From: Myxococcales bacterium
Lineage (GTDB): Bacteria > Myxococcota_A > Polyangia > Polyangiales > Houyiibacteriaceae
Assembly (NCBI GenBank): GCA_019637115.1
Contig: JAHBWH010000028.1
Span: 1-61,965 of the forward strand
DNA: 61,965 nucleotides
Reading direction: 5' to 3'
The position numbers and the translations under genes were made by a program. The notes under the pieces are model-generated. The model made no database searches. It was not told the DNA's origin and saw only the letters and a program-made list of their open reading frames with translations. Within the stretch, counting starts at the first letter, position 1. Every line of letters begins with the position of its first letter. Shown here in pieces: positions 1 to 8,510 of this stretch.

Positions 1-80
1 GCCCGACCTCTCGCCCGTGGCGGAGCCGTCGCCAGCGGCGTGCATGCGCGAAGGCAGATCCTCGTCCTCGCCGTGTGTGC

Positions 81-905
81 TCAACGCGTGGCTCCGACGG
101 GCGTGAGGCCCTCGTCCGGGCGGACGTCGAACTCCGCCGAGGGCGCGTGGCATTGCGTGCAGCTCTGCCGCCAGGGGTGCGTCGTGCGCAGGCCGTCCGC
201 GAGCACGCCGTGGCAGCTCTCGCAGCGCTCGCGCATGTGCGTCGTGTGGGGGATGACCGGCGGCGCGCCGTCCCAGACGCGCGGCCCCTGGGTCGGCGCC
301 TCGAGCCCGGCGAAGGTGTTCTGCCAGGGTGGCCCGCTCTCCAGCGCTTGCGCCGCGCCGGGCATCGGCCCCTCTTCTCCCACGTGGCATTGCGTGCAGC
401 TCGTGAGGTGATCGTGGCTCATCATCGGCGCGACGCGCCCCTCGAGCACGAGGCCGTTCGTGTGACAGCCGACGCAGTCGAGGTCGCCTCGCTGCGTGAC
501 GGGGTGCGGGATGCGCGGGGGCGCGCCGTCGTACGAGCGTCGCGCGCTCCGCGCCTCGAGCGCTGCTCGGATCTCGGCCTCGGTCGGCACGGCGACCTCG
601 TCCTCGAGGCCCCGGCGCCCCTCCGCCGCGAGCGCGGCGAACGCCGCGCGCTGGCGCGCCGCCACGTCGACTCCGAGCGCTCCTTGCGCGAGATCCCCGT
701 GGCTCGGCGCGAGCGCCAGCGCCGACTCGACCCGGCGGCTCTCGCGCGCGCCGAAGGCGGGCTCCGGCGACCCGGCGATGCCAGTGAAGAAGCCGGCGAA
801 GGCCACGCCGATCACGGCGGCACCGACCAGCGGCACGACCCGCGAGGCGGGGGGCCGCTTCGGCGCGCCGTCGGGCGGCTCGGGCTTGGGCGTGTCCGCG
901 CTCAC
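81..905 (-). CDS. Tetraheme NapB-like periplasmic cytochrome c (duplicated di-heme module)
   Basis: Predicted electron carrier for nitrate reductase, last gene of the nap operon (274 aa). Residues about 23-44 form a hydrophobic N-terminal segment, a signal or membrane anchor. Four CxxCH haem c sites are visible: CVGCH (144-148), CTQCH (170-174), CESCH (228-232) and CTQCH (249-253). Each pair follows an APP-x-IPH stretch (residues 128-134 and 214-220), the hallmark just upstream of the haem sites in NapB. The protein therefore looks like two NapB di-haem units in tandem, whereas NapB normally has two haems. The GTG start overlaps the napA stop as GTGA, which implies translational coupling. The partner role to NapA is inferred from similarity and position. 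Confidence 0.85.
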   Translation of the reverse strand: MSADTPKPEPPDGAPKRPPASRVVPLVGAAVIGVAFAGFFTGIAGSPEPAFGARESRRVESALALAPSHGDLAQGALGVDVAARQRAAFAALAAEGRRGLEDEVAVPTEAEIRAALEARSARRSYDGAPPRIPHPVTQRGDLDCVGCHTNGLVLEGRVAPMMSHDHLTSCTQCHVGEEGPMPGAAQALESGPPWQNTFAGLEAPTQGPRVWDGAPPVIPHTTHMRERCESCHGVLADGLRTTHPWRQSCTQCHAPSAEFDVRPDEGLTPVGATR

Positions 906-3310
906 GACGCCGCTCCCCTTCCGACGCGGCGCAAGCGCACCGCGCACTTCTTGTAGTCGGGTTGCTTCGAGAAAGGATCGTACTCGTGGAGGGTCACGAG
1001 GTTGATGCGCAGGCGCTCGTCGAAGAAGGGCACGAAGACGCTGCCGCGCGGCGGCTGCCCGCGGCCGTCGATCCACGCGACCAGCTCGATCGCGCCGCGC
1101 CGCGACTCCACGCGCACCCGATCCCCGTTCGCGACGCCGAGCTGCGGCGCGTCCTCGCGGTGCAGCTCGAGGTACGCCTGCGGCATCGCGCGCCGCAGCG
1201 GCGGGATGCGCATCGTCATCGTGCCCGAGTGCCAATGCTCGAGCACGCGGCCGGTGCAGAGCCAGAACGGATACTCCGTGTCGGGCACCTCGGGCGGCGG
1301 CTCGTAGGGGTGGAACCAGATCTGCGCCCGGTCGTCGTTGCTCGTCGAGTGATAGAACTGGAAGCCCGCGCTCTCGGGCACGAAGGGATCCTCTCCTTCG
1401 ACGAACCGGTAGCGCGTCTCTTGCCACGTCCCGTCGGGCTTCTCGACGACGGGCCAGCGCAGGCCCCGGGCCGCGACGTACTCGCGGTAGGGCGCGAGGT
1501 TCTTGTGCTTGGTGGCGGTGAAGCCGCGGTACTCCTCGAAGAGGCGCTCGTCGACGTTCACGTCGTAGTAGCGGCGGAAGTCCCAGATGGGCACCTCGCG
1601 ACCGCGCTCGTCGGTCGTGTGGAAGAGGAAGCGTCCCTCCGCGTCGCGCATCCCCGGGTGGCCGCGGTCGAAGAGTCGCCGCGCGACCGCGATGGTCTGC
1701 CAGCAGTCGTCGCGCGCCTCGCCGGGCGGGTCGATCATCTTGAACCACTGCTGCGTGCGCCGCTCGCTGTTGCCGAACATGCCGTTCTTCTCGACCCACA
1801 TCGCCGAGGGCAGGACGAGGTCGGCGGCGCGTGTCGTCAGCGTCGGGTAGACGTCCGAGACGATCAGGAACTTGCCGGGGATCGTGCGCGAGCGATCGAA
1901 GTACTCGCTCGCGTTCGGGATCGTCTGGCCGGGGTTCGTGACCTGCACCCAGATCGTGTCGATGTTCCCGCCCTCCTCGGGGCGGAGCCCGAACTGGCGG
2001 AACATCTCCATCGTGTGCGGGCCGATCTGGTCGCTGATGCGCCCCTCCGGCAGGCTCCAGAGCCGCTCGGCCGCCGCGCGGTGCGCGGGGTTGGCGACCG
2101 CGCCTCCTCCCGGCAGAGCGTGGCAGAGCGTGCCGACCTCGCGGACCGTGCCGCAGGCCGAGGGCTGCCCCGTGAGGCTCGTCGGCCCGTCGCCCTCGCG
2201 GCCCCAATGGCCCGAGAGCAAGTGCACGCCGTGCACGAGGTTGTTCACCGCCGTGCCGCGCGTGTGCTGGTTCATGCCCATGCACCAGAGGCTGGTGATG
2301 CGCAGGTCGCGGTTGCCGAAGAGGCCCGCGAGCCGTCGGATCTCCGCCGCGGGGACGCCGCTCAGCTCCTGCACGCGCTCGGGCGTGTACTCCTCGACCC
2401 GGCGCTTCCAGGTCTCGAAGTCGATCGCCTCGCCCTGGAGGGTCGGGTTCGCCTCCTGGAGCGCGCGGAAGGCGCAGTGCCGCTCGACGAAGTTGCGGTC
2501 GTAGGTCCCCTCGCGGATGAGCAGGTGCATGATGCCGAGCGCGATCGCCAGATCGCCGTGCGGCTTCATCTCGAGGTAGTGCTGCGCGTAGCCCGTCGTG
2601 CGCGTGCGCCGCGTGCCGATGTCGATGAGCGTGACCTGCTCTCCCCGCGAGCGCCGATCGATGAAGCGCGAGAAGAGGACGGGGTGCATCTCCGCCGGGT
2701 TGTTGCCCCAGCAGATGACCACGTCGCAGCGCTCGAAGTCGTCGAAGCAGCTCGCGGGCTCGTCGACGCCGTACGTCGCGATGAAGCTCGTGACCGCCGA
2801 CGCCATGCACAGGCGCGCGTTCGCGTCGATGTTGTTCGTCCCGAGGCCGCCCTTGACGAACTTCGTCGCCGCGTAGCCCTCGGGGATGGTCCACTGGCCG
2901 CTGCCGTAGAAGCCGAAGCCTGCCGGGTTGGCCTGGATGCGGTCGGCGATGACGTCGATCGCCTGGTCCCAGGTGATCGGCACGAGCTCGCCGTTGCGCC
3001 GCAAGAGCGGCCGCGTGAGCCGATCGGGCCCGTAGGGCGCGAGGCCGACGTGGTAACCCTTCACGCAGAGGTGGCCGCGGTTGACGGCGGCGAGCGGGTC
3101 GCCCTGGATGGCGACGATGCGCCGATCGCGCACGCCGACCTGGACGTGGCAGCCCGTGCCGCAGAAACGACACGGCGCCTTCTGCCACGACACGCCGTCG
3201 CGCGGGCTCGTGCCGAGCTGCACCACGTTGCGCTGGGCCTCGGCCGCGCCGAGGACGGCGGCGCTCGCAGCGGACATCGCCATGCCGCGGAGGAGATCGC
3301 GTCGATTCAT
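902..3310 (-). CDS. napA: Periplasmic nitrate reductase catalytic subunit NapA
   Basis: Reduces nitrate to nitrite in the periplasm using a Mo-bis-MGD cofactor and one [4Fe-4S] cluster (802 aa, usual NapA length about 800-830). The N-terminus NRRDLLRG followed by an Ala-rich stretch ending near AEA is a twin-arginine signal. The cluster ligands are C47-x2-C50-x3-C54 and C82 (HLCVKG). The Mo-ligand cysteine is probably C168 in ARLCMASAV. The MGD-binding C-terminal domain ends near YKKCAVRL. The ATG overlaps the napD stop (ATGA). napD directly upstream separates this from formate dehydrogenases and assimilatory Nas enzymes. The operon lacks napC, napF, napG and napH, so the electron supply differs from the E. 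coli type. Confidence 0.96.
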   Translation of the reverse strand: MNRRDLLRGMAMSAASAAVLGAAEAQRNVVQLGTSPRDGVSWQKAPCRFCGTGCHVQVGVRDRRIVAIQGDPLAAVNRGHLCVKGYHVGLAPYGPDRLTRPLLRRNGELVPITWDQAIDVIADRIQANPAGFGFYGSGQWTIPEGYAATKFVKGGLGTNNIDANARLCMASAVTSFIATYGVDEPASCFDDFERCDVVICWGNNPAEMHPVLFSRFIDRRSRGEQVTLIDIGTRRTRTTGYAQHYLEMKPHGDLAIALGIMHLLIREGTYDRNFVERHCAFRALQEANPTLQGEAIDFETWKRRVEEYTPERVQELSGVPAAEIRRLAGLFGNRDLRITSLWCMGMNQHTRGTAVNNLVHGVHLLSGHWGREGDGPTSLTGQPSACGTVREVGTLCHALPGGGAVANPAHRAAAERLWSLPEGRISDQIGPHTMEMFRQFGLRPEEGGNIDTIWVQVTNPGQTIPNASEYFDRSRTIPGKFLIVSDVYPTLTTRAADLVLPSAMWVEKNGMFGNSERRTQQWFKMIDPPGEARDDCWQTIAVARRLFDRGHPGMRDAEGRFLFHTTDERGREVPIWDFRRYYDVNVDERLFEEYRGFTATKHKNLAPYREYVAARGLRWPVVEKPDGTWQETRYRFVEGEDPFVPESAGFQFYHSTSNDDRAQIWFHPYEPPPEVPDTEYPFWLCTGRVLEHWHSGTMTMRIPPLRRAMPQAYLELHREDAPQLGVANGDRVRVESRRGAIELVAWIDGRGQPPRGSVFVPFFDERLRINLVTLHEYDPFSKQPDYKKCAVRLRRVGRGAAS

Positions 3311-3594
3311 CGCTCGCTCCTTGCATCGCTCGGGCCCGCCTGGGCGTCACGAGCGTCGTGAAAATCGGAGAAGTCGTGGAAGACCGGGAGCACCGCGCCG
3401 ACGCCCTCGAGCGCCGAGAGCTCGTCGAAGAGGTTCGTGCACTCGCGCGTCGTCTCGGTCTCGACGACGAGCGCGAGCCGTCCCGCGGCCTCGATCCCGA
3501 GCTCGACCCGCGGGTCGCGTTCGAGCCGCTCGAAGAGCGCGCGCCGGGCAGGCTCCTCGGTCGGTAGCAAGATGACGGCTCCAGTGATCGGCAC
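3307..3594 (-). CDS. napD: NapD-type Tat proofreading chaperone
   Basis: Small cytoplasmic chaperone (95 aa) of the NapD family, which binds the Tat signal of NapA and holds back export until the Mo cofactor is loaded. The start VPITGAVILLP matches the beta-strand opening of NapD (I-T-G/S-x-V-V), and the end VGAVLPVFHDFSD matches the family's closing hydrophobic strand before a short acidic tail. A GTG start is used. A much longer open frame continues upstream but lies inside the NrfD gene in another frame and is not protein-like. It is coupled to napA by an ATGA overlap. The 71 bases between this gene and the NrfD gene carry a short imperfect CTCGTT/CTCGGT run. Confidence 0.87.
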   Translation of the reverse strand: MPITGAVILLPTEEPARRALFERLERDPRVELGIEAAGRLALVVETETTRECTNLFDELSALEGVGAVLPVFHDFSDFHDARDAQAGPSDARSER

Positions 3595-3665
3595 GGTGTC
3601 CTCGGTCTCTCGTTCTCGTTCTCGGTCTCGGCGGCCTCCGGGGCGCGCCGAGCTCACTCTGCAGC

Positions 3666-4973
3666 TCACTCGGCGGGGGCCGGCTCGGCCTCCACGTCGT
3701 CTGCGTCGGTGAGCGACGCGCCCACCCCCACCTCTCCCGAAAAGATTGGGAGGGCGACCTTGAGGGCGATGGTGAAGACCATCAGCCCGACGGCCCAGAG
3801 CCCCGCGGTGACCTTCCACTCGGTCAGCGTCGGGACGTACTCGACCAGCTCGTGCAGCGTGCTCGGCACGAAGCCCGGCACGATGAGGCCCATGCCCTTC
3901 TCGATCCAGACGCCCGCGAAGGCCGCGACGAGCGCCGCGTTCAGCACCGCGCGCTTCTCGTAGAAACGCGGCGTGTAGAGGACGACGACCACGAAGAGGT
4001 TGAGCGCGAGCGCGGACCAGATCCACGGCACCAGCGCCGAACCGCCGTGCAGGCCGAAGTAGAGGTACTTCGCCGCCGCGACGTGGCTGCTGCCCGTGTA
4101 GAACTCGGTGAAGACCTCGGCGCCCGCCATGAAGAGGTTGATGAGCACCGTGATGCGCATGATCTTGAGCAGCGTCTGGATCGGACCGTCCGGCACGCGG
4201 AAGGTCGTGAAGCGCTTGAGGATCTGCAGCGTGAGGATGATGAACGCGGGGCCCGTGACGAACGCCGAGGCGAGGAAGCGCGGCGCGAGCAGGGCGGAGT
4301 TCCAGAAGGGCCGACCGCCGAGGCCGCTGTAGAGGAAGGCGGTCACGGTGTGGACGCTGATTGCCCAGAAGACCGAGAGGAAGACGAAGGGGATGTACCA
4401 GCGCGGGTTGGGCTTGCGCCCGAGGAACCGCATGTAGAGCAGGTACCCGCAGATGTGCAGGTTCAAGAGCAGGTAGCCGTTGAGCACCACGACGTCCCAC
4501 GTGAGCATCGAGAGCGGCCAGTTGAAGCGGCCGATCCCTGGGAGCAGGTGCCAGAAACGATCGGGGCGGCCGAGGTCCGCGACGACGAAGCCGAGCGCGA
4601 GCACGAGCGCCGCGACGGCGAGGAGCTCACCGACGATGACGACGTCGTGCATCTCCTCGTCGTGGTAGAGGTACGCCGGGATGACCATCATCACGCCGCC
4701 GGCGGCGAGGCCCACCGCGAACGTGAAGTTCGCGATGTAGAGCCCCCAGCTGACGTGGTCGCTCATCCCCGTCAGGCCCATGCCGGTCGTGACCTGGTTC
4801 GCCCACGCGTTCGCGCCGACCAGCGCGATGGCCGTGAGCAGCGTCATCCACGCGTAGAACGTCCAGCTCCCGTCCGTCGCCAGCCGGAGCGAGCGCCACA
4901 AGAAACGCGGGTAGCTCACCCAATGGCGGGGTCGGTCCTGCTTCGCGCTGTTCGCTCGGGTCGCCACGGCCAC
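3666..4973 (-). CDS. NrfD/PsrC-family integral membrane quinol-oxidising subunit
   Basis: Polytopic membrane protein (435 aa) of the NrfD/PsrC/DsrP superfamily, which exchanges electrons between the quinone pool and a periplasmic ferredoxin subunit. About nine or ten hydrophobic helices are visible, from FYAWMTLLTAIALVGANAW near residue 40 to LWAVGLMVFTIALKVALPIF near 400. The family-like segment LYIANFTFAVGLAAGGVMM lies near residue 80 and DLGRPDRFWHLLPG near 135. The C-terminal tail is acidic. It begins one base after the end of the ferredoxin gene upstream, so the two are co-transcribed. It probably replaces NapC or NapGH as the menaquinol dehydrogenase for NapA. Direction of electron flow is inferred. 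Confidence 0.92.
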   Translation of the reverse strand: MAVATRANSAKQDRPRHWVSYPRFLWRSLRLATDGSWTFYAWMTLLTAIALVGANAWANQVTTGMGLTGMSDHVSWGLYIANFTFAVGLAAGGVMMVIPAYLYHDEEMHDVVIVGELLAVAALVLALGFVVADLGRPDRFWHLLPGIGRFNWPLSMLTWDVVVLNGYLLLNLHICGYLLYMRFLGRKPNPRWYIPFVFLSVFWAISVHTVTAFLYSGLGGRPFWNSALLAPRFLASAFVTGPAFIILTLQILKRFTTFRVPDGPIQTLLKIMRITVLINLFMAGAEVFTEFYTGSSHVAAAKYLYFGLHGGSALVPWIWSALALNLFVVVVLYTPRFYEKRAVLNAALVAAFAGVWIEKGMGLIVPGFVPSTLHELVEYVPTLTEWKVTAGLWAVGLMVFTIALKVALPIFSGEVGVGASLTDADDVEAEPAPAE

Positions 4974-4974
4974 C

Positions 4975-5877
4975 TCAGACGTCGAAGAAGTAGAAGAACC
5001 TCGGGCGTGCGCCGAGCTCCTCCTTGAGGACGAAGACCCGCTTGTTCTCGAGGACCCAGCGGATCTCCGAATTCGGATCGAGCAAGTTGCCGAAGACGCG
5101 CGCCCCGGTCGGGCACGCCTCGAGGCACGCCGGCAGCGCGCCCGTGCGGGTGCGGTGCAGGCAGAACGTGCACTTCTCGACCACGCCCTGCGGGCGGATT
5201 CGGTTCGAGAGGTACGACTGGTTCGGGTTGATCTCCTCGGCGGAGATCTCGGGCGCCTCCCAGTTGAAGCGGCGCGCGTGGTAAGGGCACGCGGCCTCGC
5301 AGTAGCGGCAGCCGATGCACCAGTTGTAGTCGACGACGACGATGCCGTCCTGCTCCTTCCAGGTGGCCTCGACCGGGCAGACCTTCACGCAGGGCGCGTT
5401 GTCGCATTGCTGACATTGCACCGGCATGTAGTAGCGGCCCGGCTGCGGCACCGGGTGGTCGTAGGTCGCGTCGCCGTGCTCCATGTCGATGGAGCCCTGC
5501 TGCATCTCGAGCACGCGGATGTAACTCTGGTGGGTCTTGCGGTCGTGGTTGTTCTCGACGTGGCAAGCCTCGGCGCAGCGGCGGCAGCCGATGCAGAGCG
5601 AGAGGTTCAGCGCGTAGCCGAACTGCACGCCCTCCTGCGGCCGGATGTCGCGGATCGTGACCTCCGCGCCGTACTTCTCCTTGGTCTCGGCCTCGAGCCG
5701 CGCGAGGACCTCGCGCATGTCCTCGGGCGAGAGCTCTCGGTAGTGACGCTGTAGGAACTCGTCGCCGCTCAGCTCGCTCGTGAAGTCGAGCACGGGCTCG
5801 ACCGCCTTCGCGAACGCGAGGGCGCCGAGGGTCGCGCCAGCGCCCTTCAAGAGGCGTCGTCGGGTCACGCCGTTCAT
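4975..5877 (-). CDS. Tat-exported four-cluster ferredoxin subunit (NrfC/PsrB/DmsB-like)
   Basis: Iron-sulfur electron-transfer protein of 300 aa. The N-terminus MNGVTRRRLLKG followed by GATLGALAFAKA is a twin-arginine signal, so the protein acts in the periplasm. Four cysteine groups typical of the 4x[4Fe-4S] DmsB/NrfC family follow: CIGCRRCAEAC, CQQCDNAPCVKVCP, CIGCRYCEAACP, and CTFC with a later CLEACP. It should sit on the NrfD-like subunit encoded next and pass quinol electrons to the operon's cytochromes or to NapA. The ATG overlaps the stop of the upstream cytochrome gene (ATGA). A longer in-frame extension upstream lies in the cytochrome coding sequence and is a shadow. Confidence 0.92.
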   Translation of the reverse strand: MNGVTRRRLLKGAGATLGALAFAKAVEPVLDFTSELSGDEFLQRHYRELSPEDMREVLARLEAETKEKYGAEVTIRDIRPQEGVQFGYALNLSLCIGCRRCAEACHVENNHDRKTHQSYIRVLEMQQGSIDMEHGDATYDHPVPQPGRYYMPVQCQQCDNAPCVKVCPVEATWKEQDGIVVVDYNWCIGCRYCEAACPYHARRFNWEAPEISAEEINPNQSYLSNRIRPQGVVEKCTFCLHRTRTGALPACLEACPTGARVFGNLLDPNSEIRWVLENKRVFVLKEELGARPRFFYFFDV

Positions 5878-6563
5878 GATCCGTCCTCCGAGGGCTCGGG
5901 CGCGGCCTCGTGCCGCGTTGGCGCGCCGTGATCGACCGGTCCGTTGCGATGCGGCGGGATGGGCGCGAAGCGATCGACCGGCGGCGGCAGCGGGCGGTAA
6001 CGCTGGAAGGCGGGCGCGTGCGGGTCGTGACAGTCGACGCAATGGTTGCGCTCGCGCGGGCCCGCCGCGCGATCCCAATGCCCGCGCATGCCGCCGTGCG
6101 CGCCATGCTGGAAGTCGCGCCACTGAAGGCCGTGGCATTGGGAGCAGAGCTCGATGGCCTCGGTGGTCGGCAGGGTGCGCGCGTCCGCGGTGCGCAGCTG
6201 GTGCGGGGCGGCGGCGTCGTGGCAATGCGCGCAATCGAGCGGGCCGTGCTCGAACGCGAGCCCGACGTGAGGCCCGCCGACCTGCGACTGCAGGCGCTCG
6301 GGGCCGCGGCGCGAGAGCTCGACGTCGAGGAGCCCATGGCACGTGTCGCACGCGATGCGGATCTCTTCGCCGTCGGGCCCTGCGGCCGCGATCCCGCGGA
6401 GCCGATCGGGGACTCGGACGTCGTCGAGCTGAAAGGAGGGCGCGTCGGCCGCGTCGGTGGAGCCCTGGAAGAGCTGCTCCCGCCACGCGCCGTGATCTTC
6501 GCGCGTTCCACATGCGGTGAGCACGACGGCTGCCAACATCATCACTGGGAGATTGCGTGGCAT
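5874..6563 (-). CDS. Tetraheme c-type cytochrome lipoprotein, first gene of the nap operon
   Basis: Exported cytochrome (229 aa) with a lipoprotein signal (MPRNLPVMMLAAVVLTACG, lipobox LTAC). Four CxxCH motifs are present: CDTCH, CAHCH, CSQCH and CVDCH. Extra histidines around them could be distal haem ligands, as in multihaem electron-transfer proteins. It leads the six-gene minus-strand operon and presumably carries electrons between the ferredoxin/NrfD pair and NapA or the terminal tetraheme protein. I do not recognise a specific named family. The start was chosen because the signal peptide begins here. The open frame upstream crosses the promoter palindrome at 6619-6636 and is unlikely to be translated. 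Confidence 0.85.
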   Translation of the reverse strand: MPRNLPVMMLAAVVLTACGTREDHGAWREQLFQGSTDAADAPSFQLDDVRVPDRLRGIAAAGPDGEEIRIACDTCHGLLDVELSRRGPERLQSQVGGPHVGLAFEHGPLDCAHCHDAAAPHQLRTADARTLPTTEAIELCSQCHGLQWRDFQHGAHGGMRGHWDRAAGPRERNHCVDCHDPHAPAFQRYRPLPPPVDRFAPIPPHRNGPVDHGAPTRHEAAPEPSEDGS

Positions 6564-6618
6564 GGCGTGTAGGGAACGTAGCGCGTCTGACGCCCCCACC
6601 AAGCGACGGGCTCGTTGT

Positions 6619-6636
6619 ACATGACGATCGTCATGT
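6619..6636. promoter_or_regulatory. 18-bp perfect palindrome in the nap promoter region
   Basis: The sequence acatgacgatcgtcatgt is self-complementary over 18 bases. It lies 56 bases upstream of the first nap-operon ATG, between the operon and the divergent porin. The TGAC-N4-GTCA layout has the half-site spacing of Crp/Fnr-family operators (TTGAT-N4-ATCAA for FNR). A Crp/Fnr-family gene lies 3 kb away at 9606. The operator role is inferred. Confidence 0.5.
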
Positions 6637-6828
6637 TCGATCGAAGCGAGCTCTGATCTCCGTCGCGCCGCCGCTCGACCCGCGCGCGACGGCTCGTATG
6701 TCGTCGTCGTGGCACCCACGACCGCTCCCCTTCCCCCGACGTCGGATGGCCCACGAAGGCTCCGTCCCCGTCCGAGCACGATGGGCCACGAGTATCAGCG
6801 CGAGCGCGCGCTCGCAAGGGAGTCCGAC

Positions 6829-8409
6829 ATGACGACGCGAGTCTCCTTCGCCTCGATCGTGGCGATCGCCTGGTTGGGATGGGCCATGCCCATCGACGCT
6901 CAGACGATCGACACGCCCGAGCCTCCCCCCACCGCCCCCCCCACCGCACCCTCCGACGACGCCTCCGACGTGGACGTCGACACCGACGCCGAAGACCTCG
7001 AGCCCCTCGAGGCCCCCCTGCCTCCGCCCCCACCGCCGCCCCCACCGCCGCCTCCACCCCCGCTCGTCGACACCCCCTCCGAGGCCGACGTCGACGACAC
7101 GGACGAAGAGGAGACCGCTGAGCCGCCTCCGCCCTCCGATCCTGGGACCATCCGCATCGGCGAGCTCGAGCTCACCCCGCACGTCGCGGCGCGCGCACGC
7201 CTCGAGGTCCGCTCGCGGCCCTTCGTGCCCTCGAACGACTACATCCGCCGAGGCAACTCGGGCTCCTTCGTCGAGTCGCGCGCGCGCCTCGGCCTCGACG
7301 CGAGCTGGCGCCAACTGCGCGTGAAGGTGCTGGCGCAGGACGCGCGTGTCTTCGGCGCGGTCGGCCCCGGCGTCCCGAGCGGCGGCACCACCGGCGTCCA
7401 CGAAGGCTTCTTCGAGATCGGCGGCGACCTCGGCTACGTCCGCGTCGGTCGACAGGAGTACACCCTCGGCGCCGAGCGCTTCATCGGCCCGCTGCCCTGG
7501 CTCGCCGTCGCGCGCTCCTTCGACGGCATGCGCCTGCACGGCAACTTCGGGAAGTTCCAACCCGACCTCTTCGTCTCGTGGAACCGCGCGCAGCGCGAGG
7601 TCGCGCCCGGCGAACGCTCCGAAGGCGACTTCCTCGGGATCGCCGCCTTCACGACCACGCTCGGGACACACGTGCTCGAGCCGTACATCCTCTTCCGCCA
7701 CGACGGCCCGACCGAGCTCGCGCCCGGTCGCCAGCGCGACATCCTGCACTTCGGCACCCGCGCCAACGGCCGCCACGGCGCGCTCGTCTACGACCTCGAG
7801 GGCGCCGTGCAGACCGGACGGACCCGCACCGATCGAGGCGGCGCGCCGCCCGCGGATCCCGCCCGACACCTCGCGTTCGCGGCGATCGCGGACCTCGGCT
7901 GGGCGATCGGCACCCCCGCCGGGCTGACCCTGACGCTCGGCGGCGCGTACGGCTCGGGTGCCTCGGCGAACGGCCGCGTGACCGAGCTCGACAACTTCTT
8001 CCCAACCAACCACCTCTTCTACGGGTACGCGGACTTCCACGGCCTCCGGAACACGATCGACGGCCGACTCCGGATGCTCTTCGCGCCCGAAGGCGCGACC
8101 TTCCGCGCGTGGGTCGACGCGCACGTGCTCGCGCTCGCGAACCCCGGCGCGCGCTGGTCCGACGTCGGCGGCAATACGATCGCCTTCGTCCCGACGAACG
8201 ACGAGCGCATCGCCGGCTACGAGGTCGACGTCGAGGTGCGCTGGACCCCGATCCCGCGCGTCTCGGTCTGGGCGGGCTACGCCGCGTACTTCCCCGGGCC
8301 GGCGGTGCGCGCGCTCTCGGACCCGACGGCGCCCGTCAGCAACCGTCCCACGCACTGGGCCTACGTGATGACGGGCGTCGCGCTGCCCTCGGGCGCGGCG
8401 GTCCCGTAG
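6829..8409 (+). CDS. Alginate-export-family outer membrane porin with proline-rich N-terminal linker
   Basis: Outer-membrane beta-barrel (526 aa). The signal peptide runs MTTRVSFASIVAIAWLGWA to about ...IDAQ. A long low-complexity linker follows (about residues 22-105), acidic and with a run of about fourteen prolines. The barrel part resembles the alginate-export porin family (PF13372): VRVGRQEYTLGAERFIG, VARSFDGMRLHG, and the diagnostic LDNFFPTNHLFYGYADF near the C-terminal third. A ribosome-binding site AAGGGAG precedes the ATG at 6829. Upstream in-frame ATGs lack one. Members of this family beside respiratory genes often act as anion or solute channels, so nitrate passage is an attractive but unproven role here. 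Divergent to the nap operon. Confidence 0.85.
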   Translation: MTTRVSFASIVAIAWLGWAMPIDAQTIDTPEPPPTAPPTAPSDDASDVDVDTDAEDLEPLEAPLPPPPPPPPPPPPPPLVDTPSEADVDDTDEEETAEPPPPSDPGTIRIGELELTPHVAARARLEVRSRPFVPSNDYIRRGNSGSFVESRARLGLDASWRQLRVKVLAQDARVFGAVGPGVPSGGTTGVHEGFFEIGGDLGYVRVGRQEYTLGAERFIGPLPWLAVARSFDGMRLHGNFGKFQPDLFVSWNRAQREVAPGERSEGDFLGIAAFTTTLGTHVLEPYILFRHDGPTELAPGRQRDILHFGTRANGRHGALVYDLEGAVQTGRTRTDRGGAPPADPARHLAFAAIADLGWAIGTPAGLTLTLGGAYGSGASANGRVTELDNFFPTNHLFYGYADFHGLRNTIDGRLRMLFAPEGATFRAWVDAHVLALANPGARWSDVGGNTIAFVPTNDERIAGYEVDVEVRWTPIPRVSVWAGYAAYFPGPAVRALSDPTAPVSNRPTHWAYVMTGVALPSGAAVP

Positions 8410-8420
8410 GCCTCACCATG

Positions 8421-8455
8421 CTTCGCGGAGTGGGAGGGCTTCCCGCTCCGCGAAG
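8421..8455. terminator. Bidirectional terminator-like hairpin
   Basis: The arms cttcgcggag and ctccgcgaag are exact complements, and the stem extends inward through a T-G wobble and GGGA/TCCC around a short loop. It lies between the convergent porin and di-iron protein genes. No T-tract follows, which is common in very G+C-rich genomes. Confidence 0.5.
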
Positions 8456-8510
8456 CGGTGCTCGACGCCGCGTGGCCGCGCCCCACGTGACCCGAGGACG
8501 GCAGCGCGGA

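Noticed and set aside
902-3310. Formate dehydrogenase or assimilatory nitrate reductase as alternatives for napA
   Set aside because: The Tat signal, adjacent napD, length and NapA-like cofactor motifs favour the periplasmic enzyme.
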